Shown one piece after another: positions 25,992 through 35,518 of a stretch of DNA of 64,000 bases; positions within the stretch are counted from its first letter, which is position 1, and each line of letters begins with the position of its first letter. This DNA is from Desulfobulbaceae bacterium. Its GTDB lineage: Bacteria; Desulfobacterota; Desulfobulbia; Desulfobulbales; SURF-16. The translations under genes were made by a program, and so were the position numbers. The DNA lies in NCBI GenBank assembly GCA_020444175.1, contig JAHLLM010000007.1:62001-126000 (forward strand). Reading direction: 5' to 3'. The notes under the pieces are model-generated. The model searched no databases, was not told the DNA's origin, and saw only the letters and a list, made by a program, of their open reading frames with translations.

Positions 25992-26822
25992 TTATTCCGC
26001 TGTGGCCGCTTTTTTAAAAATCTCATAAAAGGCGTGGGGGTCAAGCCCGAATTCCTCAGCAGCATCTTTTAACACTGCATATTCCGTTGTTTTATATCCC
26101 GCATCGGCAAGGGATCGAAGAACGATTTTCATATTCAGGTCATATTCCTGGCAGATATCTGCGATCGTTCTTCTGCCGAAACCACCTGGAGGCTCATCAG
26201 GTAATGTTTTATGAGCCATGGTGCTTTCAAAAGGAATCATAAGTTCATAAAGTTGCTTTGGGGAGATGAGGTTGATGGCTGCAACTTCCTTTATGGTCTG
26301 CTCATCACTCATCACTTTTATGCCGCTGTTGCGCAGTTTTTCCATACTTGCATTCAAATCAAGATTCACCTTTTTAGCGAAAGTTTTCAGGCTTGAAAGC
26401 TCTGCATGTCCATAAGGAGGCTCTCCATAAAAACGGGCTGCTTGATCTTTTATATTATTCCCGAAATCAATAACCGTAGAAAAGGGTGGCAGATAAAAAT
26501 ATGTGCCCAGGGCAACAATTACGGTAACGATCAGGGCAGCATTGAAGTCACTCGTAAAAATCTTGAACTGACGAGCCCTGTTTTTCAGGTAGGACATTAT
26601 CGGCTTCAAATTGTAAAAAATGTGTAGAAATATGGCCACCAGAAAAAGAACGCCCAGGTTAATATGAAGATTTCCCCATTCTGTCTTGGTCAGGCCCCAC
26701 AGTTTCCAATCGGACCAGTAGGCAACGCGACCCTGTGGGACGATATACAGGACAACACTCGTCAATACCTCAAGCAGAAAGGAAATAAGAGCTGTCAAAG
26801 ATGTTACTTTTCGTAGATTCAT
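25992..26822 (-). CDS. DUF4405-type membrane protein
   Basis: 276-aa protein with three N-terminal transmembrane helices (about residues 7-28, 52-72 and 94-113). His residues in EWGNLHINLGV and FLHIFYNLKP sit at membrane faces in a way that recalls b-type cytochrome ligands; DUF4405 proteins are thought to be such membrane cytochrome-like modules. The C-terminal 150 residues are soluble and helical, with repeated short segments (KEVAAINLISPKQLYELM and KDAAEEFGLDPHAFYEIF) that look like two copies of one helical motif. The gene is downstream of a small secreted acidic protein. Haem binding is inferred. Confidence 0.65.
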   Translation of the reverse strand: MNLRKVTSLTALISFLLEVLTSVVLYIVPQGRVAYWSDWKLWGLTKTEWGNLHINLGVLFLVAIFLHIFYNLKPIMSYLKNRARQFKIFTSDFNAALIVTVIVALGTYFYLPPFSTVIDFGNNIKDQAARFYGEPPYGHAELSSLKTFAKKVNLDLNASMEKLRNSGIKVMSDEQTIKEVAAINLISPKQLYELMIPFESTMAHKTLPDEPPGGFGRRTIADICQEYDLNMKIVLRSLADAGYKTTEYAVLKDAAEEFGLDPHAFYEIFKKAATAE

Positions 26823-26877
26823 TTGTATGTAGTTCTGGTTTTTTTGGTGATATTTTTAAATTGTTTCGTACAAACAT

Positions 26878-26918
26878 GAAAAAAGCCTGTTACCAAATAA
26901 AAAAAGGAACAGGCTCTT
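26878..26918 (-). terminator. Rho-independent terminator
   Basis: On the minus strand AGCCTGTT...AACAGGCT is followed by six T residues, 28 bases beyond the stop of the small secreted-protein gene. It separates that gene from the DUF4405 gene. Confidence 0.8.
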
Positions 26919-26945
26919 TCTAAGGATTAGCAGGTCAACGAGCAG

Positions 26946-27350
26946 CTATCGTCCTCTGCCTCCTCGGCCGCTGCCATTTCCACGGCCCCTTCCTCTGGAG
27001 TCATCGTCGTCCTGTTTGCTCCCATACTGATGGTCATCGTCATCATCTTCTGATCTCTGGCCATGGCGATAGGACTTGCCGTATGCTTTATTGTCAGAGT
27101 CGTCATCAGAGTATCTTTTTTCGGATCTATTGAGATAGCGGCCACGTTCTTCAACAGGCATTTCGCGCATTCTTTTCTGCCACTCATGCCGGAAAGTCTC
27201 CCTCTCCTCCTGGTTGGCATCCCGCATTTTTCCTCGCATCTCATGCAGTTCATCAGTGGAATACTGACTGTAATCCGATGCAAAAGCAGTGGAAGCAAGC
27301 AAAGTAAACCCTGCAATGAATGAGAAGAATCTAACAGGTCTGTATCTCAT
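26946..27350 (-). CDS. Small secreted protein with acidic and RG-rich tail
   Basis: 134 aa. A signal peptide (RFFSFIAGFTLLASTAFASDYS) is followed by a conserved-looking helical segment, ELHEMRGKMRDANQEERETF, then EWQKRMREMPVEER. Related small periplasmic proteins with this 'MRGKM..EER..FR.EW..RM' pattern occur beside c-type cytochrome and DUF4405 genes. The last 50 residues are low-complexity, with Asp runs (SEDDDDDHQYG) and then RGRGRGNGSGRGGRGR. Function is not known; the acidic stretch could bind metal. A terminator follows. Confidence 0.7.
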   Translation of the reverse strand: MRYRPVRFFSFIAGFTLLASTAFASDYSQYSTDELHEMRGKMRDANQEERETFRHEWQKRMREMPVEERGRYLNRSEKRYSDDDSDNKAYGKSYRHGQRSEDDDDDHQYGSKQDDDDSRGRGRGNGSGRGGRGR

Positions 27351-27367
27351 TTTCGATCCTTTATGTG

Positions 27368-27470
27368 TGACGGTTTCGTAAAAACCCCCTCAACCGCCGC
27401 CGACAAGTATGTAACTTGTTGATATTGCGTTGGCGGATGGTCAGCTTGAGAGCTTTTTGCGAGACCATCA
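27368..27470. repeat. 102-bp dispersed element, copy A
   Basis: Nearly identical (one indel and one substitution) to 30194-30295 in the same orientation. Ends are imperfect inverted repeats, TGACGGTTTCGTAAAA and TTTTGCGAGACCATCA. Inner sequence includes TTGGCGGATGGTCAGCTTGA. It is noncoding. The two copies flank the chemoreceptor gene. Confidence 0.92.
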
Positions 27471-27923
27471 TGTGTGGTTATGAATTAAAATCAATCTGGT
27501 ACAAGAATAATACCCTCATATTTTATTGCAAATGATATGCCACAAAACAGATTAGGAGAAAATCAGCCTTAAAAAACTATACAAAAACAAATCCGCAAGC
27601 TGGATGACGAGCGCTCTTTACCTGGGAACAACTGGTATAGTAAGAGACGTACTCCAATTTCATTTGTCATTTTCCAGAAACTAAACTCCAGCCAAAATCC
27701 TCAGATCGCAAAATCTCCCTGCCCAAATTGCTTATATACGATTTGATACAGATTCACATGTCGCAACAAAGCAACACTCTAGCTCGTGTCATATCAAGCT
27801 TCAATTGTCGTGTAGGTCGCCATACCCATGGCGCCTCTCTTCAGTGTCGGCAAGGGGTCGAAGTCTCTCCTTGTTCGCAATCTCCCGACCTACGATAAAC
27901 GTCAAAAGTTATTTGACATGGCA
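27471..27923. other. Intergenic stretch downstream of the chemoreceptor
   Basis: No supported gene; the ORF at 27828-28061 is an antisense shadow. It holds the palindromic element at 27811-27893 and otherwise AT-rich unique sequence. Confidence 0.45.
27811..27893. repeat. Palindromic element with GTAGGTCG/CGACCTAC arms
   Basis: Outer arms GTAGGTCG and CGACCTAC enclose the self-complementary-type block CGCCATACCCATGGCG. The same block with its flanks (AGG-CGCCATACCCATGGCG-CTCT) recurs at about 40766-40819 between ribBA and ribE, so this is a dispersed REP-like repeat. Confidence 0.7.
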
Positions 27924-30137
27924 CTAGCTCGTCTTGAAGCGGCTGATTTGATTTTGCAGATCCACAGCCAGCCTTTCGAGCTTTTCAGATTCACTGCTGA
28001 TTCCGTTGGCAGCTTTTGCTGCGTCCTGGGCAACATCATTGACACCATGAATATTGCGTGAAACTTCCTCAACCCCTTGAGTTGCCTCTTTAAGGGCAAA
28101 GACAACTTCATTCTCAATTGAAGAAGAAAAGGCGTGAACAGTCTTAGAAACCTCATTAGCTCTCTCAGCAACTCCGGAGACGGTTCTGGCAATTTCACCT
28201 GTAGTGGCTGTCTGTTCCTCCACAGCTGCAGCAATTGTATTCGTATAGTCGTTTACCTTGTCATTGATTCCAGACACATTCTGTATATCTGTCACAACAC
28301 TTCCGGTTTTTTCCTGGATTGCCTGAATTTGACGGGCAATGTCCACAGTGGCATCGGCTGTCTGTTTGGCAAGATCTTTTACCTCATTTGCCACCACGGC
28401 AAAACCTTTGCCCGCCTCACCTGCTCTTGCCGCTTCAATCGTTGCATTCAAGGCAAGAAGTTTCGTTTGTTCAGTAATTTCGGTAATAACATCAATTACC
28501 CTGCCAATATCCTGCGCAGCCTGGTCTAATTCGGATATTTTATGGGCAGAATCCTGACTGGCCTGTCGTCCTTTATCTGCCATGGACTGAGCCATACTGC
28601 AGTTTTCGGCAACCTCCTGGATGGAAGCCGACATTTCTTCGATGGCTGCCGCTACAGAACTTACGTTTGAGTTCATTTCCTCTGTCGAAGATGACATGGC
28701 CCGGCTTTGGCCTGCCATGTTTTCCGACATACTGGAAACTGAACTAATATTTGCATTTATCTCTTCCGCTGCAGCAGAGGTCGTTGCAGCCTGGGCGGTT
28801 AATTCTTCCGCTCCTGAAGCCATACCCTGGGAAGTTCCGGATAATTCGGCTGAGGAATTCACAAGACTGCTCATGCCATCGGAAATATTGGCAATGACCT
28901 CTCTGAGACTTACAACCATCTGGTTTAAAGCTGTAACCATCTGACCAACTTCATCTTTCTGATCAATATCAATTTTTGAGGTGAAATCTCCATTGGCCAG
29001 GGACCCTACAAAATCAACGGTCCTTCGCAGTGGAAGAGTAATTTTTTTGCTTATCAAAAGGCCGAGTAATATGGATAGAATGACCGCAGCGATGATGCTT
29101 ATGAGAGTATTACGAACAGCTCTTTTTACCGACTGCTCCATGTCATTAACGGCAAGAGCGCCGACCTGGTGCAGTAATTCAACCATCTGTTCGCCAACCG
29201 AATCAGCCTCATCGTCAGCTTGTCCCTCCAGTTCCCTGTTCTTTGCCTTTTCTTTTTGCAATGAAATTAATATATCGGCATTTTTCTGAAATTGTTCGTT
29301 ATGATATCTATCAATTTCTTGCACCATATTTCTGAGTTCAGGAATATCGACAGGGGCAATTCTCCCTTCACTCGTTTCTGCTCCTTTCAGCAAGGCAATT
29401 ATCCACATATCAAACTCTGCATTGGCCGCCTGGTATTCTTTTTCAATTTGAGGCATGTCATCAATTTCAAATGATTGAGCATATTCCTCTATCGCTATAC
29501 GAGCCATGGCAATAGTTGTTTTCATCTCCATGGCCATATCAGCCCAGGTGTTTTCAACTGTTAGAATTTCTTCACTACTTTCTCCGGCACCGAGTTTTTC
29601 AGCGACCCTCTTTTTAACACTTGCTTCAAAAGCTTCTGCAATTTGAATAATTTTGTCAAAATCAGTTTCAAATTGCCCCATGGTTACTTCCAATTTGTCA
29701 AAAAGCTTAAAATCCTGTTTTTTAAGTTCATATATTTTCTGAATTACCGGCTGCAGCTTATCATTATGAAAACCATCAGCCTGGCTCATTTTTTCCAGCA
29801 GCTCAGGATCAGTGGCAGGATAGATTTCACCTTGTTCAGTCATTCCGCCATTCATAATTGCATTGACATAAACATCGAAAGTTTCAACTGACGTTTTATG
29901 TTCTTCCCAGATGTTTTCTAGACCATTGGCATCAACTGCTGTTAACAGCTCCATGATTACCTGCATATCTTTTCTTATCTGCAGACTCATTTCCATGGAG
30001 GCGGTGACAACCGTGGAACTCTGCTTCTGTTTGTTCATGCCGACATAACCGACCAGACCGACAACAATTATGAGCAAACATACAACCAGGTAACCCGAAA
30101 TAATCTTTGTCCCGATTTTTAAATCTGAAAAACCCAT
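27924..30137 (-). CDS. Methyl-accepting chemotaxis protein
   Basis: 737-aa chemoreceptor from the ATG at 30137 ([11 protein letters not shown]), which has an AGAGGAGGAG ribosome site. The tracked start 30 bases upstream adds nothing conserved. One transmembrane helix lies at about 11-32, followed by a ~330-residue helical sensor that seems internally duplicated (two [17 protein letters not shown]- and [13 protein letters not shown]-type segments). A second helix ([18 protein letters not shown]), HAMP domain and signalling domain follow, with the conserved tip [20 protein letters not shown]. There is no CheR-tethering pentapeptide. It reports a periplasmic signal to CheA/CheW, which are not encoded here. 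It is flanked by two 102-bp direct repeats. Confidence 0.93.
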   Translation of the reverse strand: MGFSDLKIGTKIISGYLVVCLLIIVVGLVGYVGMNKQKQSSTVVTASMEMSLQIRKDMQVIMELLTAVDANGLENIWEEHKTSVETFDVYVNAIMNGGMTEQGEIYPATDPELLEKMSQADGFHNDKLQPVIQKIYELKKQDFKLFDKLEVTMGQFETDFDKIIQIAEAFEASVKKRVAEKLGAGESSEEILTVENTWADMAMEMKTTIAMARIAIEEYAQSFEIDDMPQIEKEYQAANAEFDMWIIALLKGAETSEGRIAPVDIPELRNMVQEIDRYHNEQFQKNADILISLQKEKAKNRELEGQADDEADSVGEQMVELLHQVGALAVNDMEQSVKRAVRNTLISIIAAVILSILLGLLISKKITLPLRRTVDFVGSLANGDFTSKIDIDQKDEVGQMVTALNQMVVSLREVIANISDGMSSLVNSSAELSGTSQGMASGAEELTAQAATTSAAAEEINANISSVSSMSENMAGQSRAMSSSTEEMNSNVSSVAAAIEEMSASIQEVAENCSMAQSMADKGRQASQDSAHKISELDQAAQDIGRVIDVITEITEQTKLLALNATIEAARAGEAGKGFAVVANEVKDLAKQTADATVDIARQIQAIQEKTGSVVTDIQNVSGINDKVNDYTNTIAAAVEEQTATTGEIARTVSGVAERANEVSKTVHAFSSSIENEVVFALKEATQGVEEVSRNIHGVNDVAQDAAKAANGISSESEKLERLAVDLQNQISRFKTS

Positions 30138-30193
30138 AACTCCTCCTCTATTTGCCCTGAAAATCAAGAATTACTCTATTAAAAACAAAATAT

Positions 30194-30295
30194 TGACGGT
30201 TTCGTAAAACCCCCTCAACCGCCGCCGACAAGTATGTAACTTGTTGATATTTCGTTGGCGGATGGTCAGCTTGAGAGCTTTTTGCGAGACCATCA
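30194..30295. repeat. 102-bp dispersed element, copy B
   Basis: Second near-identical copy of the element at 27368-27470, same orientation, lying 56 bases upstream of the chemoreceptor start. It may influence its promoter. Confidence 0.92.
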
Positions 30296-30670
30296 AATAT
30301 TGAAATTTAAATAAAAAAATACACCTGACACTCGCCTGAAACACACTGAAATCATTAATGATTTAGCATATCACATTTCGCTCAAGCAAGTATGTTTTAA
30401 TTTTAAAAAAAATACTATCAGAATAGTTCTACATTGAATTGACTCTAAACAATTCGCAGTTGCCAATCCCAGGACTCGCGCCTTCGCCGGAGTGTCAGTC
30501 GCCCGGCAATATCATTCCCGCAAAAGCAGGTATCAATATTTAAACCTTAATTTCGAGGTAGAGACAATTTTGAGCTGAGAATTGTTTAGAGACATAATTA
30601 TTTATAAAACCAGATTGCTTTTTATGAAGGAAAAAACGAAACAAAAAAAATGAAATGCGGGAATGACGGT
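30296..30670. other. Repeat-rich intergenic region
   Basis: No gene is seen. It contains an inverted repeat with arms CTCTAAACAATTC (30443-30455) and GAATTGTTTAGAG (30579-30591). Within it is the familiar CATTCCCGCAAAAGC-type dispersed repeat, whose complement GCGGGAATGACGG appears at about 30656. Confidence 0.55.
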
Positions 30671-30970
30671 TTATTTTTTAATATATGCCTCCCAATCCAT
30701 TGGGAGCATATTTTTTTTCTTATTGTTGCACTCTTTACAGGCTGGCACAACATTGCCCTTTGTCGATCTGCCGCCACTGGCCAGGGGATGCAGGTGGTCC
30801 ATGGTAAGTTCTGCCGGAGAAAATTTTCCCCCGCAGTAATGACAGATTCCTGAAGATATCCTGTTCTGCCACCAACGGCTTTTGCGAAGCTCCCTGGCTT
30901 TATGTTTTTCCTTTCTGATGGCAGCTTCATCAATACCGGTAAAGCCAAAATCATCAAAATCCATTGTCAT
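30671..30970 (-). CDS. Small HNH-family nuclease domain protein
   Basis: 99-aa HNH protein. Two zinc-binding CxxC pairs (CHYCGG and CKECN) bracket the catalytic MDHLHPLASGG and NVVPACKECNNKKKN of the HNH fold. The N-terminal 40 residues are basic and helical (IRKEKHKARELRKSRWWQNR). Stand-alone HNH proteins of this size are common and their cellular role is unclear; nothing marks it as part of a restriction system or intron. It lies 15 bases after folC and is probably cotranscribed. Confidence 0.85.
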   Translation of the reverse strand: MTMDFDDFGFTGIDEAAIRKEKHKARELRKSRWWQNRISSGICHYCGGKFSPAELTMDHLHPLASGGRSTKGNVVPACKECNNKKKNMLPMDWEAYIKK

Positions 30971-30985
30971 GTTTCACTCTTCCAT

Positions 30986-32329
30986 TTAAAGAACAATATC
31001 TCCCAGCAGGAGCCGGCGAGCTGCTCCAATGAGATAAAGGGATCCCGCCACACAGATTAAATCCCCTGACTCAGCTTCACTGCGCGCCAGACAAAGGGCA
31101 TCAGAAACAGAAAGTGTACTTCTGGCCTTGTGTCGATGCTCGGCAGACAGGATGGAAGACAAGGCATCCGTAGTGGCAGACCGTTCCTCTTCAGGCCGGG
31201 TAAAGAATATCATATCACAATAGGGAGCCAGGACATTCAGTGTTTTGCTGATATCTTTATCAGCCATACTTGCCCAGACGCAGATAAGACGGTTGAAAGT
31301 AAAATGAGTTTCGAGACTCTGGGCCAGACACTCTATACCAGCTGGATTATGCGCCCCGTCAAGCAGATATCTTAAAACGTCACTTTCGTTATCCTCAGGC
31401 GTTACGCCATCTGGGCAGCTGGCCGGCCTTCCTGTTTTTTTATCCAGACAGAAATACTCAAGTCGGCCAGGCCAGAAAACGTGTGTCAACGCAGATCGAA
31501 CACTCTTTTCATCAACAGAAACACCATATTCTTCAAGGCAGTCAAGCGTCGCCAGCGCAATTGCCGTATTGTCAATCTGGTATGCCCCCTTCATTCGCAA
31601 ACTAACATTACAGAATTTTTTCCCGGCAAGGCCCTGATAGTCAAAAGAGCCATCATCATGAAGCGCGACATGGAAATCTCTGCCCAGAAGAAAAAAAGGT
31701 GCTTTTTTTTCAGCACATGTCCGATTGACCACCTCGAGACTTTCATCAGCAGCGACCCCTGAAACAACCGGCACCGAGTTTTTTATTATGCCTGCTTTTT
31801 CTGTTGCAACCTCACTCAAGGTATTGCCCAGATGGAGTTCATGGTCCATGGACACATTGGTTATAACACTCACCAGCGGCGTAATAACATTAGTCGCATC
31901 AAGCCTGCCGCCAAGGCCAACCTCAAGAATGGCAAAGTCTACCTTTTCGCGGGCAAACCAGAGCAGAGCCAGGGCTGTTGTAAATTCAAAATAGGTTATC
32001 TGCCTGCCATTCAGACTATCTCGTATCTGTGTGGCAATCCGGGCAAAATCATCCCTTGAAATAAAACCGTCGTTAATCCGGAAACGCTCGCGCACGGAAC
32101 TCAGATGCGGAGAGGTGTAGAGGCCGACCTTGTATCCGGCTTCCTTAAGCAGTGCGAGGAGGGTAACGGAAACCGAGCCCTTGCCGTTTGTACCGGCAAC
32201 ATGAATAAACTTCAGATCGCGCTGTGGGTGCTCCACTCCATCCAGAAAACGGGCCATTGAGTCAAGGCCGAGCTTTATTTTAAAAAACTGCAACTGGTCA
32301 AGAAAGGACCAGGCTTCATCAAAATCCAT
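30986..32329 (-). CDS. folC: Folylpolyglutamate synthase/dihydrofolate synthase
   Basis: 447-aa Mur-ligase-family enzyme that joins glutamate to dihydropteroate and folates. The P-loop FIHVAGTNGKGSVSVTLLALL lies near residue 40. The conserved EVGLGGRLDATN and SMDHELHLGNTLSEVATEKAGI follow, and LLDGAHNPAGIECLAQ marks the start of the C-terminal domain. Length is normal. An HNH gene follows downstream on the same strand, and a repeat-filled gap lies upstream. Confidence 0.93.
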   Translation of the reverse strand: MDFDEAWSFLDQLQFFKIKLGLDSMARFLDGVEHPQRDLKFIHVAGTNGKGSVSVTLLALLKEAGYKVGLYTSPHLSSVRERFRINDGFISRDDFARIATQIRDSLNGRQITYFEFTTALALLWFAREKVDFAILEVGLGGRLDATNVITPLVSVITNVSMDHELHLGNTLSEVATEKAGIIKNSVPVVSGVAADESLEVVNRTCAEKKAPFFLLGRDFHVALHDDGSFDYQGLAGKKFCNVSLRMKGAYQIDNTAIALATLDCLEEYGVSVDEKSVRSALTHVFWPGRLEYFCLDKKTGRPASCPDGVTPEDNESDVLRYLLDGAHNPAGIECLAQSLETHFTFNRLICVWASMADKDISKTLNVLAPYCDMIFFTRPEEERSATTDALSSILSAEHRHKARSTLSVSDALCLARSEAESGDLICVAGSLYLIGAARRLLLGDIVL

Positions 32330-32731
32330 GGAACGTTCCGTTTTTACTTATTGATTACAGGTTATTCACGACATAGCCCCTTGATATGAAATCATTCACT
32401 CGTGTCCGGTTAAGAAATTGCAGTAAGAAATGTGACTTTCCTGTGGTATATTGTCCCTCGTTCCCACGGAGACCATGGGAACCAGAAGTTTAAACTCCTG
32501 AGATACTGCTGCAAAATTCTAACCGGACATTGCTGGAAATCATTGGCATAGGGCTACGTAACATCCACATTTTTTTTCCCAGGCAAAATGGTGCCCGCTT
32601 GATTGAACACATTTTGCATTTCCAGGGAAAGGCAATGGCGTATTACATGTATTTCAGGTAATTATCAATACCCTTTTGATTTGGCAAGGCTTGGCAATAT
32701 CGATCTTGAAAAATTAAGTACATTCTGTTTG
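32330..32731. repeat. Composite inverted-repeat intergenic region
   Basis: No ORF is supported. Arms GTCCGGTTA (32404-32412) and TAACCGGAC (32520-32528) enclose a GTTCCCA...TGGGAAC hairpin (32460-32482) of the CGTTCCCACG dispersed type. Farther out, CATAGCCC and TAGGGCTA are also complementary. The whole looks like nested MITE/REP remnants between uvrD-like and folC genes. Confidence 0.6.
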
Positions 32732-34999
32732 TTACGCCAATTCAAGTTTGGCATAGTCAAGGCGTAAAGTTTTAAGTCCATGGCGCGGAAAAAAAACATC
32801 AACCGTCTTTTCATCCTTAATTTTTTTTACCTGCCCACTTCCGAAAAAACTATGTTTGACCGCTGCACCCAGTTCAAGTGACTCCGTGGAGCTAATTTTT
32901 GCACCAGCAGACTTGCGGGGCTTATTATCGTGTTCAGTTGAGGAGGGTTGCTGTAAAACAGCCCTTTGTCCAGAGTATGTGGTGCTTCCATATACACCAC
33001 CGTATCCGCCACCACGGGACTGGATAAGTCCCTGGGGCAATTGCGCCAGAAATGGGGAAAGAGTCGAATAATGGCGGGATCTGTCAGGGGCGATTGTCTC
33101 CCGCGGGTAAGTGAGATACAGTCGAGCCTTTGCCCGCGTTGCCGCAACATAAAGAAGACGCCTTTCCTCTTCAAGCTGCTCCGGAAAAATATTTGAATGG
33201 GATGAGGGGAATTTCCCGTCTGCCAGGTGAATAACAAAAACCGTATCCCATTCAAGCCCCTTTGCCGAGTGTACCGTTGACAGGACAAGGGTATCCCTGT
33301 CTGACTTATCCAGTACATCAATGGACGATTCCGGTGGATCAAGTGCCGTATCATCCAGAAAGCCCTGTAAATCCTTGTAATCTGCAATAATGGCCTTCAG
33401 CTGTTCAAGGTCGCGGCTGCGGCTGGGATAGTCATCGGCGTAGAGTCTTTCAAAAACAGGCTCATAATATTGCATAACCCTTTCAAACTTGGCAAGCGGA
33501 GTGGATTTTTTGACCATATCGTCAAACATGGCAACAAGTTCCTGAAAATTGTCTCTCCAGGCCGGAGCAGGCTTAAATTTCTTCAAGGCGGTAAGGACGT
33601 CAGACTCCTGTCGAAGCGTGCCGACAATCTTCTGCGCTGTTTTGGGTCCCACCTTTGGCAGCTGCAGAAGGACTCTGTTCCAGGAAAGGCTGTCACCTTC
33701 GTTTGACGCCAGTCTCAAATAGGAAAGAACGTCTTTGATATGTGCCGTTTCCGTCAGTTTCAGGCCGCCTCTCTTTTCAAAATGTATCTGGCTGTTGGTC
33801 AACTCCAGTTCGAGTTTGTAGGAATGAAATCCGGACCTGAAAAGCACGGCCATTTCATGGTAGGGAGTTCCCTGTTCATGGCGCTGCATGATCATCTTCG
33901 TTACATAGCGAGCCTGTTCTCCCTCATCTCGAGCACCATAGAGCAGGGGCCGCTCTCCTCCGGAAATGCTGCTGAAAAGCTTCTTGGTATACCTTTCCTC
34001 TGCCTGGGCAATAATGGCGTTGGTCGCCTCAAGAATTTCCTGGCTGCTGCGATAATTCTGCTCAAGTCTGACTATTTTGGTTCCGGGATATATATCAGGA
34101 AAATCCATAATGTTTCTGAAATCCGCTCCACGAAAACTGTATATGGATTGGCAATCGTCGCCCACCACCATGACATTTTTATGATCCGAGGCTATCAGCT
34201 TGATGATTGCAGCCTGGATATGGTTCGTATCTTGATACTCATCAACCATAATGTAGCGAAAACGCTCAGAAACTTCCCTCCTCACCTGCTCGTTTTCCGC
34301 CAGAACAGTGTGAAAGTGGACAAGAAGATCATCATAATCCATCAACCCGTGGTCCCGTTTGAACTGGATATAGTGATCCCGTATTTTTTTCAGATCATCG
34401 ATGTATTCAACTAAATGGAAATACTGGCTGGAGATGAGTTCATCAAATGGGATGGATTTGTTTACTGATCCACTGATAATATTTACGATCACCCTTTTGG
34501 ATGGAAAACGTTTTCCTTTCCCGCTTAATCCAAGAGAAGACTTGAGGAGATTTATGATTCCTTCGGCATCAGCTCTGTCAAGGATAGTAAAATTAGAGGC
34601 AAAGCCGACATAATGCGCGTATTTTCTCAAAAGAAAATTGGCAACAGAATGAAATGTCCCACCAGTAACCCTTTGGCATGAATCACCAAGAAGACTTGCA
34701 GCCCGGCCTATCATCTCATGGGCTGCCTTACGGGTAAAGGTTAGAAGTAAAATGCTGTCAGGGGAAATATCATTCTCCACAAGATGAACGAGCCTGCAGA
34801 CCAGTGTCCGCGTTTTCCCGCTTCCCGCTCCGGCAATGACAAGCACTGGACCGTCAATGGTATCGACAGCCTCACGCTGAGAGCTGTTCAACTGGTCCAG
34901 GTAGGTTGATTTCATCTCCCTATTCTGTATTTTTTTTTCACTATCATCTTGAAATGTTCCACTGCTTTTTGTTAAAGGAAAGAGTGTCTGTTGTCGCAT
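32732..34999 (-). CDS. UvrD/PcrA-like superfamily 1A DNA helicase
   Basis: 755-aa 3'-5' DNA helicase. SF1A motifs occur in order: Q motif LNSSQREAV, motif I AGAGSGKTRTL, motif Ia LLTFTRKAAHEM, motif II VDEYQDTNHIQA, motif III VVGDDCQSIYSFRGA, motif IV RLEQNYRSSQEIL, motif V STVHSAKGLEWDTVFV and motif VI EERRLLYVAATRAK. The C-terminal tail ends with a short PcrA-like Tudor segment (LGAAVKHSFFGSGQVKKI). It functions in repair or replication-fork clearance. The gene appears monocistronic. UvrD, PcrA and Rep cannot be separated by eye. Confidence 0.93.
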   Translation of the reverse strand: MRQQTLFPLTKSSGTFQDDSEKKIQNREMKSTYLDQLNSSQREAVDTIDGPVLVIAGAGSGKTRTLVCRLVHLVENDISPDSILLLTFTRKAAHEMIGRAASLLGDSCQRVTGGTFHSVANFLLRKYAHYVGFASNFTILDRADAEGIINLLKSSLGLSGKGKRFPSKRVIVNIISGSVNKSIPFDELISSQYFHLVEYIDDLKKIRDHYIQFKRDHGLMDYDDLLVHFHTVLAENEQVRREVSERFRYIMVDEYQDTNHIQAAIIKLIASDHKNVMVVGDDCQSIYSFRGADFRNIMDFPDIYPGTKIVRLEQNYRSSQEILEATNAIIAQAEERYTKKLFSSISGGERPLLYGARDEGEQARYVTKMIMQRHEQGTPYHEMAVLFRSGFHSYKLELELTNSQIHFEKRGGLKLTETAHIKDVLSYLRLASNEGDSLSWNRVLLQLPKVGPKTAQKIVGTLRQESDVLTALKKFKPAPAWRDNFQELVAMFDDMVKKSTPLAKFERVMQYYEPVFERLYADDYPSRSRDLEQLKAIIADYKDLQGFLDDTALDPPESSIDVLDKSDRDTLVLSTVHSAKGLEWDTVFVIHLADGKFPSSHSNIFPEQLEEERRLLYVAATRAKARLYLTYPRETIAPDRSRHYSTLSPFLAQLPQGLIQSRGGGYGGVYGSTTYSGQRAVLQQPSSTEHDNKPRKSAGAKISSTESLELGAAVKHSFFGSGQVKKIKDEKTVDVFFPRHGLKTLRLDYAKLELA

Positions 35000-35110
35000 G
35001 ATAAATTGCTTTATTTTTTTGGTTTGACCTGAAGTTTTAAAAAAAGTAATATCTTTTTTTATAAATAATATTAGAATGCTACGTATATTCCCCTAGACGA
35101 GGTTGAAACA

Positions 35111-35503
35111 ATGGATGAAATAAGTAAGATTTTTACGGAAGACGTTCTCACAGAGCTTTTCCCGTCCGACCGGGCCGACAATTTCTTTGATGCTCTTTTT
35201 GGTGATGCATCTGAAGGAGCTTATGATATAATCTTAAAATATAACACGTATGTTCCGGAAGAAAAAGAGCTGCATTTTGAACTTCATCTTATCCAACGCC
35301 CGGGAAAATGTCTTGCCTGCAATCTGACCTATGGTCTGCCCGAAGTTTTCTCCCGCCATCCCATTATCAATATTAAAGGGCTGGTAGGGGAAATCGACAA
35401 AAAACTTGACGGAAAAATGTCGTGTCTTGATGGGAAATTGAAAAGTACCCGTTCTGTTTCCAGTGCACTTCATATAATTCCACTGGTCGTGAAAGTGCAG
35501 TAA
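35111..35503 (+). CDS. Small conserved-looking hypothetical protein
   Basis: 130-aa soluble protein, possibly with a GAGG ribosome site (GACGAGGTTGAAACA) before the ATG. It begins with a helix (MDEISKIFTEDVLTELFP), then alternating strands (LHFELHLIQRPGKCLACNLTYGLP) and ends in a hydrophobic strand. I have no firm family for it. Similar-sized proteins of this pattern occur in Desulfobacterota. It is divergent from the helicase and convergent with the PHP gene (15-base gap). No signal peptide or membrane segment. Confidence 0.6.
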   Translation: MDEISKIFTEDVLTELFPSDRADNFFDALFGDASEGAYDIILKYNTYVPEEKELHFELHLIQRPGKCLACNLTYGLPEVFSRHPIINIKGLVGEIDKKLDGKMSCLDGKLKSTRSVSSALHIIPLVVKVQ

Positions 35504-35518
35504 TTTTTCAACAGACAA

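Noticed and set aside
27828-28061. 77-aa plus-strand ORF near the 3' end of the chemoreceptor gene
   Set aside because: Antisense to the MCP coding region and to a palindromic repeat.
30671-30970. HNH gene as part of a restriction or homing system
   Set aside because: No methyltransferase, intron or intein features nearby; it simply follows folC.
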